Shown one piece after another: positions 25,853-34,477 of a DNA stretch of 64,000 bases (position 1 is the stretch's first letter; each line of letters begins with the position of its first letter). Position numbers and translations under genes: made by a program. The stretch is taken from NCBI GenBank assembly GCA_910589125.1, contig CAJURX010000006.1, forward strand, positions 1-64,000, given 5' to 3'. This DNA is from an uncultured Eggerthellaceae bacterium (GTDB taxonomy: Bacteria > Actinomycetota > Coriobacteriia > Coriobacteriales > Eggerthellaceae). The notes under the pieces were generated by a model that saw nothing but the letters and a program-made list of their open reading frames with translations, made no database searches and was not told the origin of the DNA.

Positions 25853-27991
25853 CTAGATGAGGCTCTGGATCAAGATGAAGAGCGGGCTGAAGGTGAGGGA
25901 CACGATGGTCATCAGGTTGATGAGGATGTTCATGGACGGACCAGAGGTGTCCTTGAACGGATCGCCCACGGTGTCGCCCACGACAGCAGCCTTGTGCGCC
26001 TCAGAGCCCTTGCCACCGAAGTAGCCCTGCTCGATGTACTTCTTCGCGTTATCCCACGCGCCACCCGCGTTCGACATGAAGATGGCCATGAGCATGCCCG
26101 TGGCAACAGCACCTGCCAAGAAGCCGCCGAGCATGGCCGGGTCGATGCAGCCGATGACGATGGGGACCACGATGGAGATGACGCCCGGCGCCATCATCTC
26201 ATGCAGAGCGGATGTGGTGGAGATGCCCACGCACTTGTCATACTCAGGCTCGGCCTGATACTCCATGATGCCCGGGATCTCGCGGAACTGGCGACGGACC
26301 TCCTCCACCATGGCATGGGCCGCACGAGAGACCGCACCCATGGTGAGCGCAGCGAACATGAACGGCATCATCGCGCCGATGAAGATGCCCGCGACGATCA
26401 GGGGATCGGTCAAGGACAGCTCGAAGGAGGGGATGTAGTTGTGCATCGTCGCCTGATAGGACACGAACAGCGAGATGGCTGACAGGCCAGCAGATGAGAT
26501 GGCGAAGCCCTTGGCGATGGCCGCCGTGGTGTTGCCGACAGCGTCCAGCGCGTCCGTGCGCTCGCGCACCTCCTCAGGAAGGCCGGCCATCTCAGCGATG
26601 CCGCCCGCATTGTCAGCAACGGGACCATACGCATCCACGCCGATGGTGATGGCGGTGTTGGAGAGCATGCCGGTAGCCGCCAGGCCCACGCCGAACAGGC
26701 CCACCGCGATGGCATTCTCGGTGGAAGCCGCGGGGAATGCCATGTTGCCGAAGAAGAACGCGCCGATGATGGCGAGCGCCACCAGGCAGATGGGCGCGAT
26801 GGTGGAGAGCATGCCCGTGCCCAGGCCCTCGATGATGACCGTGGCGGCACCCGTCTCAGCAGCCTCAGCCAGCTTGTGGACCGGCTTGTAATGGTCAGAG
26901 CAGAAGTACTCCGTGATCTTGCCGATGGCAAGGCCCGCGACCAGGCCGCAGATCACGCTGCCGAACAGCCACAGCGGCTGAGCCTCGACAGCCATGCCAT
27001 TCCAGATGAAGAAGATGCCCAAGATGACGAGCACTTCGATGATGGCAGCCACGTACGTCCCACGATTGAGCGCCTTATGCAGGTCAGCACCCTCCTTCGT
27101 GCGGACGGCGAACAAGCCGATGATGGAGGTGAGGATGCCGCATGCCGCGATGACCACCGGCACGACGATCGCCCAGATCTGATCAGCGCCCACGAAGTAG
27201 CCGCCGAGCGCACCGAACGTGATCGCGAGGATGGTGGGAGCCAGGATGGAGCCGGTGTAGCTCTCGAAGAGGTCAGCGCCCATGCCCGCAACATCGCCCA
27301 CGTTGTCACCCACGTTGTCAGCGATGGTGGCCGGGTTGCGCGGGTCGTCCTCGGGGATGCCAGCCTCGACCTTGCCCACGAGGTCAGCGCCCACGTCAGC
27401 AGCCTTCGTGTAGATGCCGCCACCCACACGGGCGAAGAGCGCCACAGCGGATGCACCGGTGGCGAAGCCCTCGACCATGCCGATGTGCTCATGCGCCATA
27501 TGCATGACCTCACCGGTGATGTCCACGCCAGAGATGCCGCTGAACACCAGCAGGATCAGCCAGAGGGACAGGCCCAGGAGCGCGAAGGAGGCCACGCAGA
27601 GGCCCATGGTGAGGCCCGAGCGGAAGCTCACCGTGAGCGCCTTTGCCACGCTGGTCTCAGCAGCGTAGGCCGTGCGCGTGTTCGCACGCGTCGCCACGTG
27701 CATGCCCACGTACCCGGCAGCTGCCGACAGCACGCCGCCCGTGAGGAACGCCAGAGCGGTGATCCAAGAGAGGGCCACGGCCATGACGATGGCCACGATG
27801 ACCATGAAGATGATGAGCAGCTTGTACTCGCTCATCAAGAACGCCTTCGCGCCTTGCTGGATCTTGATGGAGATGGAGTTCATCTTCTCTGATCCGGGAT
27901 CTTGGCGGAGGACCCAGCTGCCCAGGTATGCCGCGACGATGATGCCGATCACGGCGCAGGCAGGAGCCATCCACGCTATTGCAGTTGTCAC
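25853..27991 (-). CDS. hppA: Membrane-bound, ion-translocating pyrophosphatase (K+-dependent type)
   Basis: This integral membrane enzyme couples pyrophosphate hydrolysis to export of H+ or Na+. It has about 16 hydrophobic segments and the signatures ADLVGKVEAGIPEDDPRNP, IADNVGDNVGDVAGMGAD and CVGISTTSALHEM. The motif GNTTAAIAKG has Ala where K+-independent enzymes have Lys, so it should need K+. H+ versus Na+ specificity cannot be decided here. I prefer GTG 27991, with AAAGGA at a proper distance, over the ATG three codons earlier that abuts the ribosome site. A TACAAT at 28029-28034 may be its -10. Confidence 0.95.
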   Translation of the reverse strand: MTTAIAWMAPACAVIGIIVAAYLGSWVLRQDPGSEKMNSISIKIQQGAKAFLMSEYKLLIIFMVIVAIVMAVALSWITALAFLTGGVLSAAAGYVGMHVATRANTRTAYAAETSVAKALTVSFRSGLTMGLCVASFALLGLSLWLILLVFSGISGVDITGEVMHMAHEHIGMVEGFATGASAVALFARVGGGIYTKAADVGADLVGKVEAGIPEDDPRNPATIADNVGDNVGDVAGMGADLFESYTGSILAPTILAITFGALGGYFVGADQIWAIVVPVVIAACGILTSIIGLFAVRTKEGADLHKALNRGTYVAAIIEVLVILGIFFIWNGMAVEAQPLWLFGSVICGLVAGLAIGKITEYFCSDHYKPVHKLAEAAETGAATVIIEGLGTGMLSTIAPICLVALAIIGAFFFGNMAFPAASTENAIAVGLFGVGLAATGMLSNTAITIGVDAYGPVADNAGGIAEMAGLPEEVRERTDALDAVGNTTAAIAKGFAISSAGLSAISLFVSYQATMHNYIPSFELSLTDPLIVAGIFIGAMMPFMFAALTMGAVSRAAHAMVEEVRRQFREIPGIMEYQAEPEYDKCVGISTTSALHEMMAPGVISIVVPIVIGCIDPAMLGGFLAGAVATGMLMAIFMSNAGGAWDNAKKYIEQGYFGGKGSEAHKAAVVGDTVGDPFKDTSGPSMNILINLMTIVSLTFSPLFILIQSLI

Positions 27992-28117
27992 TTCTCTCAT
28001 CCTTTCGTGAGGATACCTACTTCATGCGATTGTACCCAAGCAAGGGCGGGAATAGGGGCACGGTCAAGGCAGAATGGGGCATGCGGCGAGGCTCTTCGAT
28101 GGAAAGATCCGTGCCAG

Positions 28118-28149
28118 GATGCTCGAAGCGCCTCAGATGCTCGAAGCGC
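28118..28149. repeat. Two 14-nt direct repeats (18-nt period) across the ribF stop
   Basis: GATGCTCGAAGCGC occurs at 28118-28131 and again at 28136-28149. The second copy includes the last codons of ribF, and the first lies just past its stop, in the same reading phase. This looks like a short tandem duplication of the 3' end of the gene. Confidence 0.85.
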
Positions 28150-29028
28150 GCTCGATATCCCGCTCTATCTGGGCAACGAGGTCCTCTGTGCTGTCGAAGC
28201 GGATCATGGGCCGAAGATGCTCCACGAACGAGAGCCCAAGCTCCTCTCCATAGATATCCCGATCGAAATCGAGGATATGCGCCTCGATGGTGGACTCGGT
28301 CACGCCGTCGAACGTGACGGGAACGCCGATGGAGACCGCAGCCCGATGGATGCCATCCCCGATGCGCGCGAAAGCAGCATACACCCCGTCCGCCGGGACC
28401 ATCCTATCTGCTGCAACGCTCAGGTTCGCCGTGCAGATGCCCATCTCACGACCTGCCTGCCTGCCAGATACCACCGTGCCCGCAAGGCCATAGGGACGTC
28501 CGAGCAGGCGCGCGGCTTCTTCCACCTGCCCCTGTCTCAAGCACGCCCTGATCCTCGTGGATGTCACGGGCGCACCATCCAGCTCCAAGAGCGCGAGCTC
28601 CCAAGCCGCCATCCCATGCCGGCTCCCCCCTCTATCGCACCTGTGGCCCCCTGACCGAATCGGAAGCCCTCCCCCACCACGACAGCGCGCGGCGCACCCG
28701 CGCCGAAGGTATCCTCCAAGAACGCCTCAGCGGGAAGCGATGCCTCAACGTGATCGAATGCGATGACGGCCACCTCATCCGCCCCGAGGCTAGCCAATGC
28801 ATCCAAGCGCTCCTCATTGCCCATGAGCTTGTCATGGGCATCCGAGAAGAGCTCCGTCGGATCCTTGTCGAAGGTGATGATGACGGAGCGGACGCCTGCC
28901 TCGCGCGCCTGATCGATAGCCGTGCGGATGATGAAGCGATGACCCTCGTGTACGCCATCGAAGACGCCGAACGCGCAGATCGCATCCGCGAACGATGCCT
29001 CGGATGCGGAGCGCACCCTACACGACAC
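28133..29028 (-). pseudogene. ribF: ribF: riboflavin kinase/FAD synthetase, split by a -1 frameshift
   Basis: RibF makes FMN and FAD from riboflavin. The N-terminal adenylyltransferase half (29028 down to about 28630) shows FGVFDGVHEGHRF, ITFDKDP and VVVGEGFRFG. The C-terminal kinase half (about 28625 down to 28133) shows LDGAPVTSTRIR, GRPYGLAGTVV and FGVP-like spacing. The halves lie in different frames: the N-terminal frame runs on to a stop at 28564, and the kinase frame is -1 to it. The shift maps to a C6 tract at 28625-28630 (G6 on the coding strand); one extra G restores a normal protein. It may be a sequencing error, a true mutation, or -1 slippage at GGGGGGA. It overlaps the truB end by 11 nt. 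Confidence 0.85.
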
Positions 29029-30019
29029 CGCGGATCACCGCCTTCGAGAACACGCAATCGGGCACGTATGCGCTCGCAGCCGCGTCGAAGGCATAGACCG
29101 CCTTCAGCGCATTCTCTGCCAGCATGATGATGCGCTCGCCATCTTCCGGAGGGGCGCACGACTCCATGACGCCAGACGTGCACGCGCACTCGCCCATGGG
29201 GGACGGGTGGGAATACTCATGCAAGACCACCTGCGACGCGCGCAACCTGTTCCCATTCTCAAGCGCACGGGTCGCATCTCCGCGCGCGAATGCGAAGCGC
29301 ATCCCGAGCGCGCGCACCGGATCGATCGCAGCGCACTCCTTGACCGCCGCGAGCGCATCGAGGGTAACGCAGTCCTTGAGCGTCACGGTACCGATGTTGA
29401 GCCGCTCGAGAGCCGCAAGATGCGCCTCCGTCCCTGCCGCGCGCCCGATATCGCGCGCGAGCGCCCGGATGTAGGTGCCCTTCGACACATCGAACACCAC
29501 ATCCCAGCTGACCTGGCCCTCCATCTCCGTGATGGCCAAGAGCTCTGCTGCATGGACGCAGATGGGGCGCGCTTCGAGGTCGATCAGCTTGCCCGCACGT
29601 GCCGCCTCATACGCCTTCACGCCCGACCGCTTGATGGCAGAATAGATTGGAGGCATCTGCATCTGCGGGCCCAAGAAGCCCTTGAGCAGCTCCTTCGCCC
29701 GGTCCGCATCGCACGCATCAGGTGGCACGGGCAGCTCGCGGATGATGGACCCTTCCGCATCGTCAGTATCCGTGCAAGCTCCGAACGCGATGCGCGCGAT
29801 GTAGCTCTTGTCATGCCCCTCGAAGTAGGCATTGAGCCGCGTCGCAGGCCCCACGAGCACGATGAGCACGCCCTCGGCCATGGGGTCGAGGGTACCGGCG
29901 TGGCCGATGCGCTTCTCACCGAAGATCCTACGGCATGCGCTCACCACATCATGGGACGTCATCCCCGAGGGCTTGCGCACAGCGAGCATCAAGCTCAGAT
30001 CGGTCTGTCCGCGCTTCAT
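29018..30019 (-). CDS. truB: tRNA pseudouridine-55 synthase
   Basis: TruB makes pseudouridine 55 in the T-loop of tRNAs. The catalytic Asp45 lies in GHAGTLDPMAEGVL; KPSGMTSHDVV near the N-terminus, FEGHDKSYIA, and VSKGTYIRALARDIG also fit the family. About 333 residues is a little longer than E. coli TruB; the C-terminal part resembles the PUA-like tail. It starts 6 nt after nrnA and overlaps the start of ribF, in the operon that begins with rimP. Confidence 0.96.
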   Translation of the reverse strand: MKRGQTDLSLMLAVRKPSGMTSHDVVSACRRIFGEKRIGHAGTLDPMAEGVLIVLVGPATRLNAYFEGHDKSYIARIAFGACTDTDDAEGSIIRELPVPPDACDADRAKELLKGFLGPQMQMPPIYSAIKRSGVKAYEAARAGKLIDLEARPICVHAAELLAITEMEGQVSWDVVFDVSKGTYIRALARDIGRAAGTEAHLAALERLNIGTVTLKDCVTLDALAAVKECAAIDPVRALGMRFAFARGDATRALENGNRLRASQVVLHEYSHPSPMGECACTSGVMESCAPPEDGERIIMLAENALKAVYAFDAAASAYVPDCVFSKAVIRGVV

Positions 30020-30025
30020 GGGAGC

Positions 30026-31015
30026 TCAGCGCGCCTCTGCCTCGGTGAGGGCTGCCTTCATGATGGAGATGGCCTCAGGAAGCGGGCGCTCCATCGTGAA
30101 TCCCGCTGCTGCCTTATGGCCCCCGCCACCGAATCGGGCGGCTATCGCAGAGACATCCGTCCCGTCCTTCGAGCGCAGGCTGCCCCGCACGCAGGTGCCG
30201 AGGTCCTTCAAGACGCATGCGACCCTGACCCCCTTGATCGACCTGAGCGCATCGATGATGCCCTCACAGTCAGCACGCGTGGCATCCAAGCGCTGGAGGT
30301 CTTCGCTCTCGATCCAGCTGAAGGCGATATCCCCGGTGCCCAGAAGCTCCAGCCTCTCTATGGCGAGAGCCTCGATCCGCAGAGCTGCGAGCGGCTTGTT
30401 CTGGAAGAAGGCACGCGATATCCGAGAGACGTCTGCACCATGCTCGACCATCTGAGACGCCAAGCGGAATGCGCGCGCATCGGCATTCTGATACTGGAAG
30501 CGACCGGTATCGGTCATGAGCCCGGTGTAGCAGCATGTCGCCAGCTCAGGAGAGGCCACGCCCCCCACCATGCAGGCAAGCTCCCATACCAGGCAGGTGG
30601 TAGAAGCAGCAGAGGGGTCTATCCGACAGAGGTCAGCGCCACACGCGCTCACCTCATGGTGATCGATCACGATCTGCAAGCCAGCCTCTGTGCGCAGGGA
30701 CGCCGCCCTCTCCCCCAGGCGATCATCGGCTGTGGCATCGACGGTGATGAATGCGGGCATCGATCGCGCATCTTCCACCCTCACGAGCGCATCCGCACCC
30801 GGCATGGACGCGATCGCATCATCCAGCGGGCCATCCAAGGCAATGAGGGGTTGCACTTCCTTGCCCATGGCCTCGAGCATCCACATCATGCCCAGGACCG
30901 ACCCGATGCAATCACCGTCAGGATTGATATGGCCACAGATGCTGAAGCCATCGTATGCGCGGCAGGCCTCCGCGATCTCCTCGAAGGAGGCCTGCCTGAT
31001 ATCAGCGCTTCGCAT
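30026..31015 (-). CDS. nrnA: DHH-family oligoribonuclease / pAp phosphatase (NrnA-like)
   Basis: NrnA-type enzymes degrade short RNA oligonucleotides and dephosphorylate 3'-phosphoadenosine 5'-phosphate. The DHH motifs are present: CGHINPDGDCIGS, VDATADDR, the namesake IDHHEVS, and TGLMTDTGRFQ, followed by the DHHA1 domain ending in RFGGGGHKAAAGF. At 329 residues it has the family length. The gaps to rbfA and truB are 5 and 6 nt, so it is in the rimP operon, the usual place for this gene in Gram-positive bacteria. Confidence 0.93.
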   Translation of the reverse strand: MRSADIRQASFEEIAEACRAYDGFSICGHINPDGDCIGSVLGMMWMLEAMGKEVQPLIALDGPLDDAIASMPGADALVRVEDARSMPAFITVDATADDRLGERAASLRTEAGLQIVIDHHEVSACGADLCRIDPSAASTTCLVWELACMVGGVASPELATCCYTGLMTDTGRFQYQNADARAFRLASQMVEHGADVSRISRAFFQNKPLAALRIEALAIERLELLGTGDIAFSWIESEDLQRLDATRADCEGIIDALRSIKGVRVACVLKDLGTCVRGSLRSKDGTDVSAIAARFGGGGHKAAAGFTMERPLPEAISIMKAALTEAEAR

Positions 31016-31020
31016 GGGGC

Positions 31021-31398
31021 CTAGAGCTCTCCGCCCTCGGATGTCGCATCCTCTGCGACAGCCTGGCGCTCGCGCTCCGTCTGGAGATAGCGACCCAGCT
31101 TCTCAGCTGCATCGACCGTCTCATCCAGATGGAAGCGCAGCTCAGGCGCTTGCTTCCAATCGAGCTTCTTGGACATGAGGGAGCGGATGTGGCCTCGCGC
31201 AGAAGCAAGGGCCGCTTCCACTTCCTCATAGCGATCCGGCTCACAGGTGAAGTAGATGTCGCAATACGCGCGATCATAGCTCACCTTGCATCCCGTGATG
31301 GTCACCATCTCCAAGCGGGGATCGGACACATCGAACAAGAGGATGGTGGATATGACCTCTCGCGCCTGCTCATCTACCTTGCGGTTTCCCTCTTTCAT
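31021..31398 (-). CDS. rbfA: Ribosome-binding factor A
   Basis: RbfA is a KH-like protein that binds the 30S subunit late in its assembly and helps 16S rRNA maturation. The 125-residue sequence has the family opening RKVDEQAREVISTIL, the VSDPRL segment followed by VTITGCKVS, and LRFHLDETVDAAEKL. It lies 25 nt after infB and 5 nt before nrnA. Confidence 0.94.
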   Translation of the reverse strand: MKEGNRKVDEQAREVISTILLFDVSDPRLEMVTITGCKVSYDRAYCDIYFTCEPDRYEEVEAALASARGHIRSLMSKKLDWKQAPELRFHLDETVDAAEKLGRYLQTERERQAVAEDATSEGGEL

Positions 31399-31423
31399 CG
31401 TGAGACCTCCTTGGACGACGAGG

Positions 31424-34165
31424 CTATTCCGTGCGTTCGACTTCCTTCACAGTGTAACCCTCGATGGTGTCCCCCACCTTGATGTCCTGGAAACCTGTTA
31501 TCCCAATGCCACATTCATAGCCATGGGCAACGTTCTTCACGTCGTCCTTGAAGCGGCGTAGGGACGCGATCTCGCCCTCATAGACCACCGTGCCATCGCG
31601 GACGACGCGCACCTGGTCATCGCGGGATATCTCGCCTTCGATGACATAGCAGCCTGCGATGGTGCCCACCTTCGGGACCTTGAAGGTCTCGCGCACCTCA
31701 GCGATGCCCGTGTCCTCCTCCACGATATCCGGAGAGAGCAGGCCCACCCGGGCGGCATTGATGTCCTCGATGGCTTGGTAGATGACGCGATACAGGCGGA
31801 TGTCCACCTTCTCCTTCTCAGCCTGCTGGCGGGACTTGCCGGTCGGGCGCACGTTGAAGCCGATGATGATGGCATCCGATGCTGCAGCCAGCGTGACATC
31901 CGTCTCGGTGATGCCGCCAACGGCGGAGTGCACGATGTTGATGCGCACCTCGGACTGATCCATCTTCTCGAATGCGTCGCGTAGCGCCTCGATGGAGCCT
32001 TGCACATCCGCCTTGATGATGAGGTTGAGGTCGGTCTGCTTCCCCTCCTCGATGCGGTTGAAGAGGTCATCCAGGCTCATGTGGGACACATGCTGCTGCT
32101 CGGCCAGACGCTCGCGGAGCGCACGCTCCTCAGCGAGCTTGCGCGCATCGCGCTCGTCCTCGAACACGCGGAACTCATCGCCCGCAACGGGTACGGAGGA
32201 GAGGCCCAGGATCTCGACTGGATCAGAGGGCAGCGCCTCGTCCACATGGTTCCCGTGCGGGTCCACCAGCGCGCGCACATGCCCGTAGGACGTGCCTGCC
32301 ACGACAGCGTCTCCCGGATGGAGCGTGCCGCGCTGCACGAGCACGGTGGCCACCGGACCGCGGCCCTTGTCCAGGTTCGCCTCGATGACGAAGCCGGATG
32401 CCAGCGCATCGGGGTTCGCCTTGAGCTCCAGCACGTCTGCCTGGAGGATGATGGTCTCCAGCAGCTCGTCGATGTGCAGCCCCTTCTTCGCTGACACGTT
32501 CACGAACATGTTGGAGCCGCCCCACTCCTCGGGGATGACCTCGTACTCGGTCAGCTCCTGGCGAACGCGGTCGGGGTTCGACCCATCCTTGTCGATCTTG
32601 TTGACGGCCACCACGATCGGAACGTTCGCCGCCTTCGCGTGGTTGATGGCCTCGATGGTCTGGGGCATGACGCCATCATCGGCTGCCACCACGAGCACGA
32701 TGACGTCGGTGACCTGCGCACCGCGAGCGCGCATGGCGGTGAATGCCTCATGACCCGGCGTGTCGATGAAGGTGATCTGGCGCCCGTTGATGTCGACGAC
32801 CGAAGCGCCGATATGCTGGGTGATGCCGCCCGCTTCGCTGTTGACCACGCCCGTGTCGCGGATGGCGTCCAGAAGCGACGTCTTGCCATGGTCGACGTGC
32901 CCCATGACCGTGACCACGGGAGGACGGGACTTGAGGTCATCGTCCGTGTCGTTGTAGACGACGACGTACTCCTCCTCAGGGGAGACGACGCGCACCTTGC
33001 GGCCCATGTCGTCAGCGACGATCTCGATCAGGTCATCGGACATGGACTGGGTGACGGTGAGCACCTGACCCAACATGAACAGGCGCTTGATGACGTCGTT
33101 GGGCTGCACGCCCAGGACCTCGGCCAGCTTGCCGACCGTAGCACCCTGCGGGACCTCGACCACGGAATCGTCCAGAACGAGCGTGGGGTCGATGCCGCGC
33201 TCGATGGCCTGCGCCTCAGCGCGCTCGCGTGCCTCAGCCTCGCGCTTCTGCTTGCGCTTCTTGCGCCTGCCCTCGCCCTCGCTGTTGCCAGCAGCAGCTG
33301 CAACGGCGGCACGAGCCTCAGCCAGCACCTTGTCACGCTGGAGCTGCTCTGCCTGCACGGCCATCTGCGAGTAGCGATCCTCAGCCTGACCGCCCTGAGC
33401 CTCCAGCTCCGGCACGGACTGGGACTTGCCGCGCTTGCCCTTCTTGCCACCCTTGCCGGCAGCCGCGCTGCTCGCCTGCTTGGCCTCCTTGGCCGCCTGC
33501 ATGCGCGCCTGCTCGGATTCGATCTGGGAGAGCAGGGAGCTGAACTTGGCGGTGCCGGATGCGGGAGCAGCCGTGGGAGCTGCCTTCACCTCATGCTCGG
33601 TCGCATGCGCCTTCGCACCCTTGCGGCCCTTGTTCTTCAGCGCCTCTTCGACAGCCTGCTTCTTGGCCACCTCGCGTGCGCGCTTCTCAGCCACCGCACG
33701 CGCCTGAGCCTCGGCCTTCTCGCGCTCCACGCGCTTCTTCTCGTTCTCTATCTGAGAGGCAAGGCCCTCGAAGGCACCCGTCGCCTTCGTCTCGATCCGC
33801 TTGACCGAGCGCTCCTTCTTGCCTGACGCCTCAGCCTCAGGCGCCTCTCCGCGGGCTTCCTTGGCAGCCTTGCGCTCCGCGAGCTCCTTCTCGACAGCCG
33901 CCTTGCGCTCGGCCTCCTCCTTGGCCTTCTGCTCCTCTACCTTCTTCTGCTCCTCCTCAAGGGCAGCGCGCTCCTCCTTGTTGAGGTCACCGGAGCGCTG
34001 GAGCACCTCGGGCTCGAAGGTCTCGCGGACCTTCGCGATATCCTCCTCGGACAGGATGCTGGCGTGCGATTTCGCCGCAATCCCGTTGTCGCGCAGGCGC
34101 GTGAGCATATCCTTGCTGGAAAGCCCATACTCCTTCGCTAGCTCATGAACTCGCATTCCTGGCAT
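31424..34165 (-). CDS. infB: Translation initiation factor IF-2
   Basis: IF-2 is the GTPase that places initiator tRNA on the ribosome. An N-terminal IF2_N helix-turn (MRVHELAKEYGLSSKD) precedes about 300 residues of Lys/Glu/Ala-rich, low-complexity, probably coiled-coil linker. A second IF2_N-like segment lies near 330-375, and the G domain begins at VMGHVDHGKTSLLD (about 420), with DTPGHEAF and NKIDKDG. Domains II to IV follow. The length of 913 residues is normal for an actinobacterial IF-2. The ATG overlaps the ylxR stop (TAAATG), and GAGG lies 8 nt before it. Confidence 0.97.
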   Translation of the reverse strand: MPGMRVHELAKEYGLSSKDMLTRLRDNGIAAKSHASILSEEDIAKVRETFEPEVLQRSGDLNKEERAALEEEQKKVEEQKAKEEAERKAAVEKELAERKAAKEARGEAPEAEASGKKERSVKRIETKATGAFEGLASQIENEKKRVEREKAEAQARAVAEKRAREVAKKQAVEEALKNKGRKGAKAHATEHEVKAAPTAAPASGTAKFSSLLSQIESEQARMQAAKEAKQASSAAAGKGGKKGKRGKSQSVPELEAQGGQAEDRYSQMAVQAEQLQRDKVLAEARAAVAAAAGNSEGEGRRKKRKQKREAEARERAEAQAIERGIDPTLVLDDSVVEVPQGATVGKLAEVLGVQPNDVIKRLFMLGQVLTVTQSMSDDLIEIVADDMGRKVRVVSPEEEYVVVYNDTDDDLKSRPPVVTVMGHVDHGKTSLLDAIRDTGVVNSEAGGITQHIGASVVDINGRQITFIDTPGHEAFTAMRARGAQVTDVIVLVVAADDGVMPQTIEAINHAKAANVPIVVAVNKIDKDGSNPDRVRQELTEYEVIPEEWGGSNMFVNVSAKKGLHIDELLETIILQADVLELKANPDALASGFVIEANLDKGRGPVATVLVQRGTLHPGDAVVAGTSYGHVRALVDPHGNHVDEALPSDPVEILGLSSVPVAGDEFRVFEDERDARKLAEERALRERLAEQQHVSHMSLDDLFNRIEEGKQTDLNLIIKADVQGSIEALRDAFEKMDQSEVRINIVHSAVGGITETDVTLAAASDAIIIGFNVRPTGKSRQQAEKEKVDIRLYRVIYQAIEDINAARVGLLSPDIVEEDTGIAEVRETFKVPKVGTIAGCYVIEGEISRDDQVRVVRDGTVVYEGEIASLRRFKDDVKNVAHGYECGIGITGFQDIKVGDTIEGYTVKEVERTE

Positions 34166-34453
34166 TTAGCATCCCTCGCATCCATCAGCATCGGCGCTGA
34201 TCGCCCTCAACAAACCGTTCTCTACCACAGCGTATGCCTCGGCGCTCACCTTGCACCTGAGCGCCGAGGAGAAGCGTCCCTTCCTGCGGGCATCCTCGAA
34301 GCACCGTATCGAGCACACATATGCTCCGCGCCCCGCGCCCTTGCCCGTCGGATCGAACGCCACCTCTCCAGCAGATGTCCTCGCGATGCGATACATGCGC
34401 TCCTTCGCGCTCACGGCGCGGCACGATATGCATGTCCTCTCTCGCATCGCCAT
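34166..34453 (-). CDS. ylxR: YlxR family RNA-binding protein
   Basis: YlxR (RnpM) is a small protein encoded between nusA and infB; in B. subtilis it has been reported to act on RNase P. The 95 residues contain the CISCR motif (Cys8, Cys11), a basic patch, and the family segment GKGAGRGAYVCSIRCFEDARRKGRF. It begins 24 nt after nusA, and its stop is fused to the infB start. Confidence 0.92.
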   Translation of the reverse strand: MAMRERTCISCRAVSAKERMYRIARTSAGEVAFDPTGKGAGRGAYVCSIRCFEDARRKGRFSSALRCKVSAEAYAVVENGLLRAISADADGCEGC

Positions 34454-34477
34454 GGCCCTGCGCTCCCCGAAGCTCCG

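Noticed and set aside
29207..31024. A 605-codon open frame on the plus strand
   Set aside because: It is antisense to truB and nrnA, both well supported. Long antisense frames are common in high-GC sequence.
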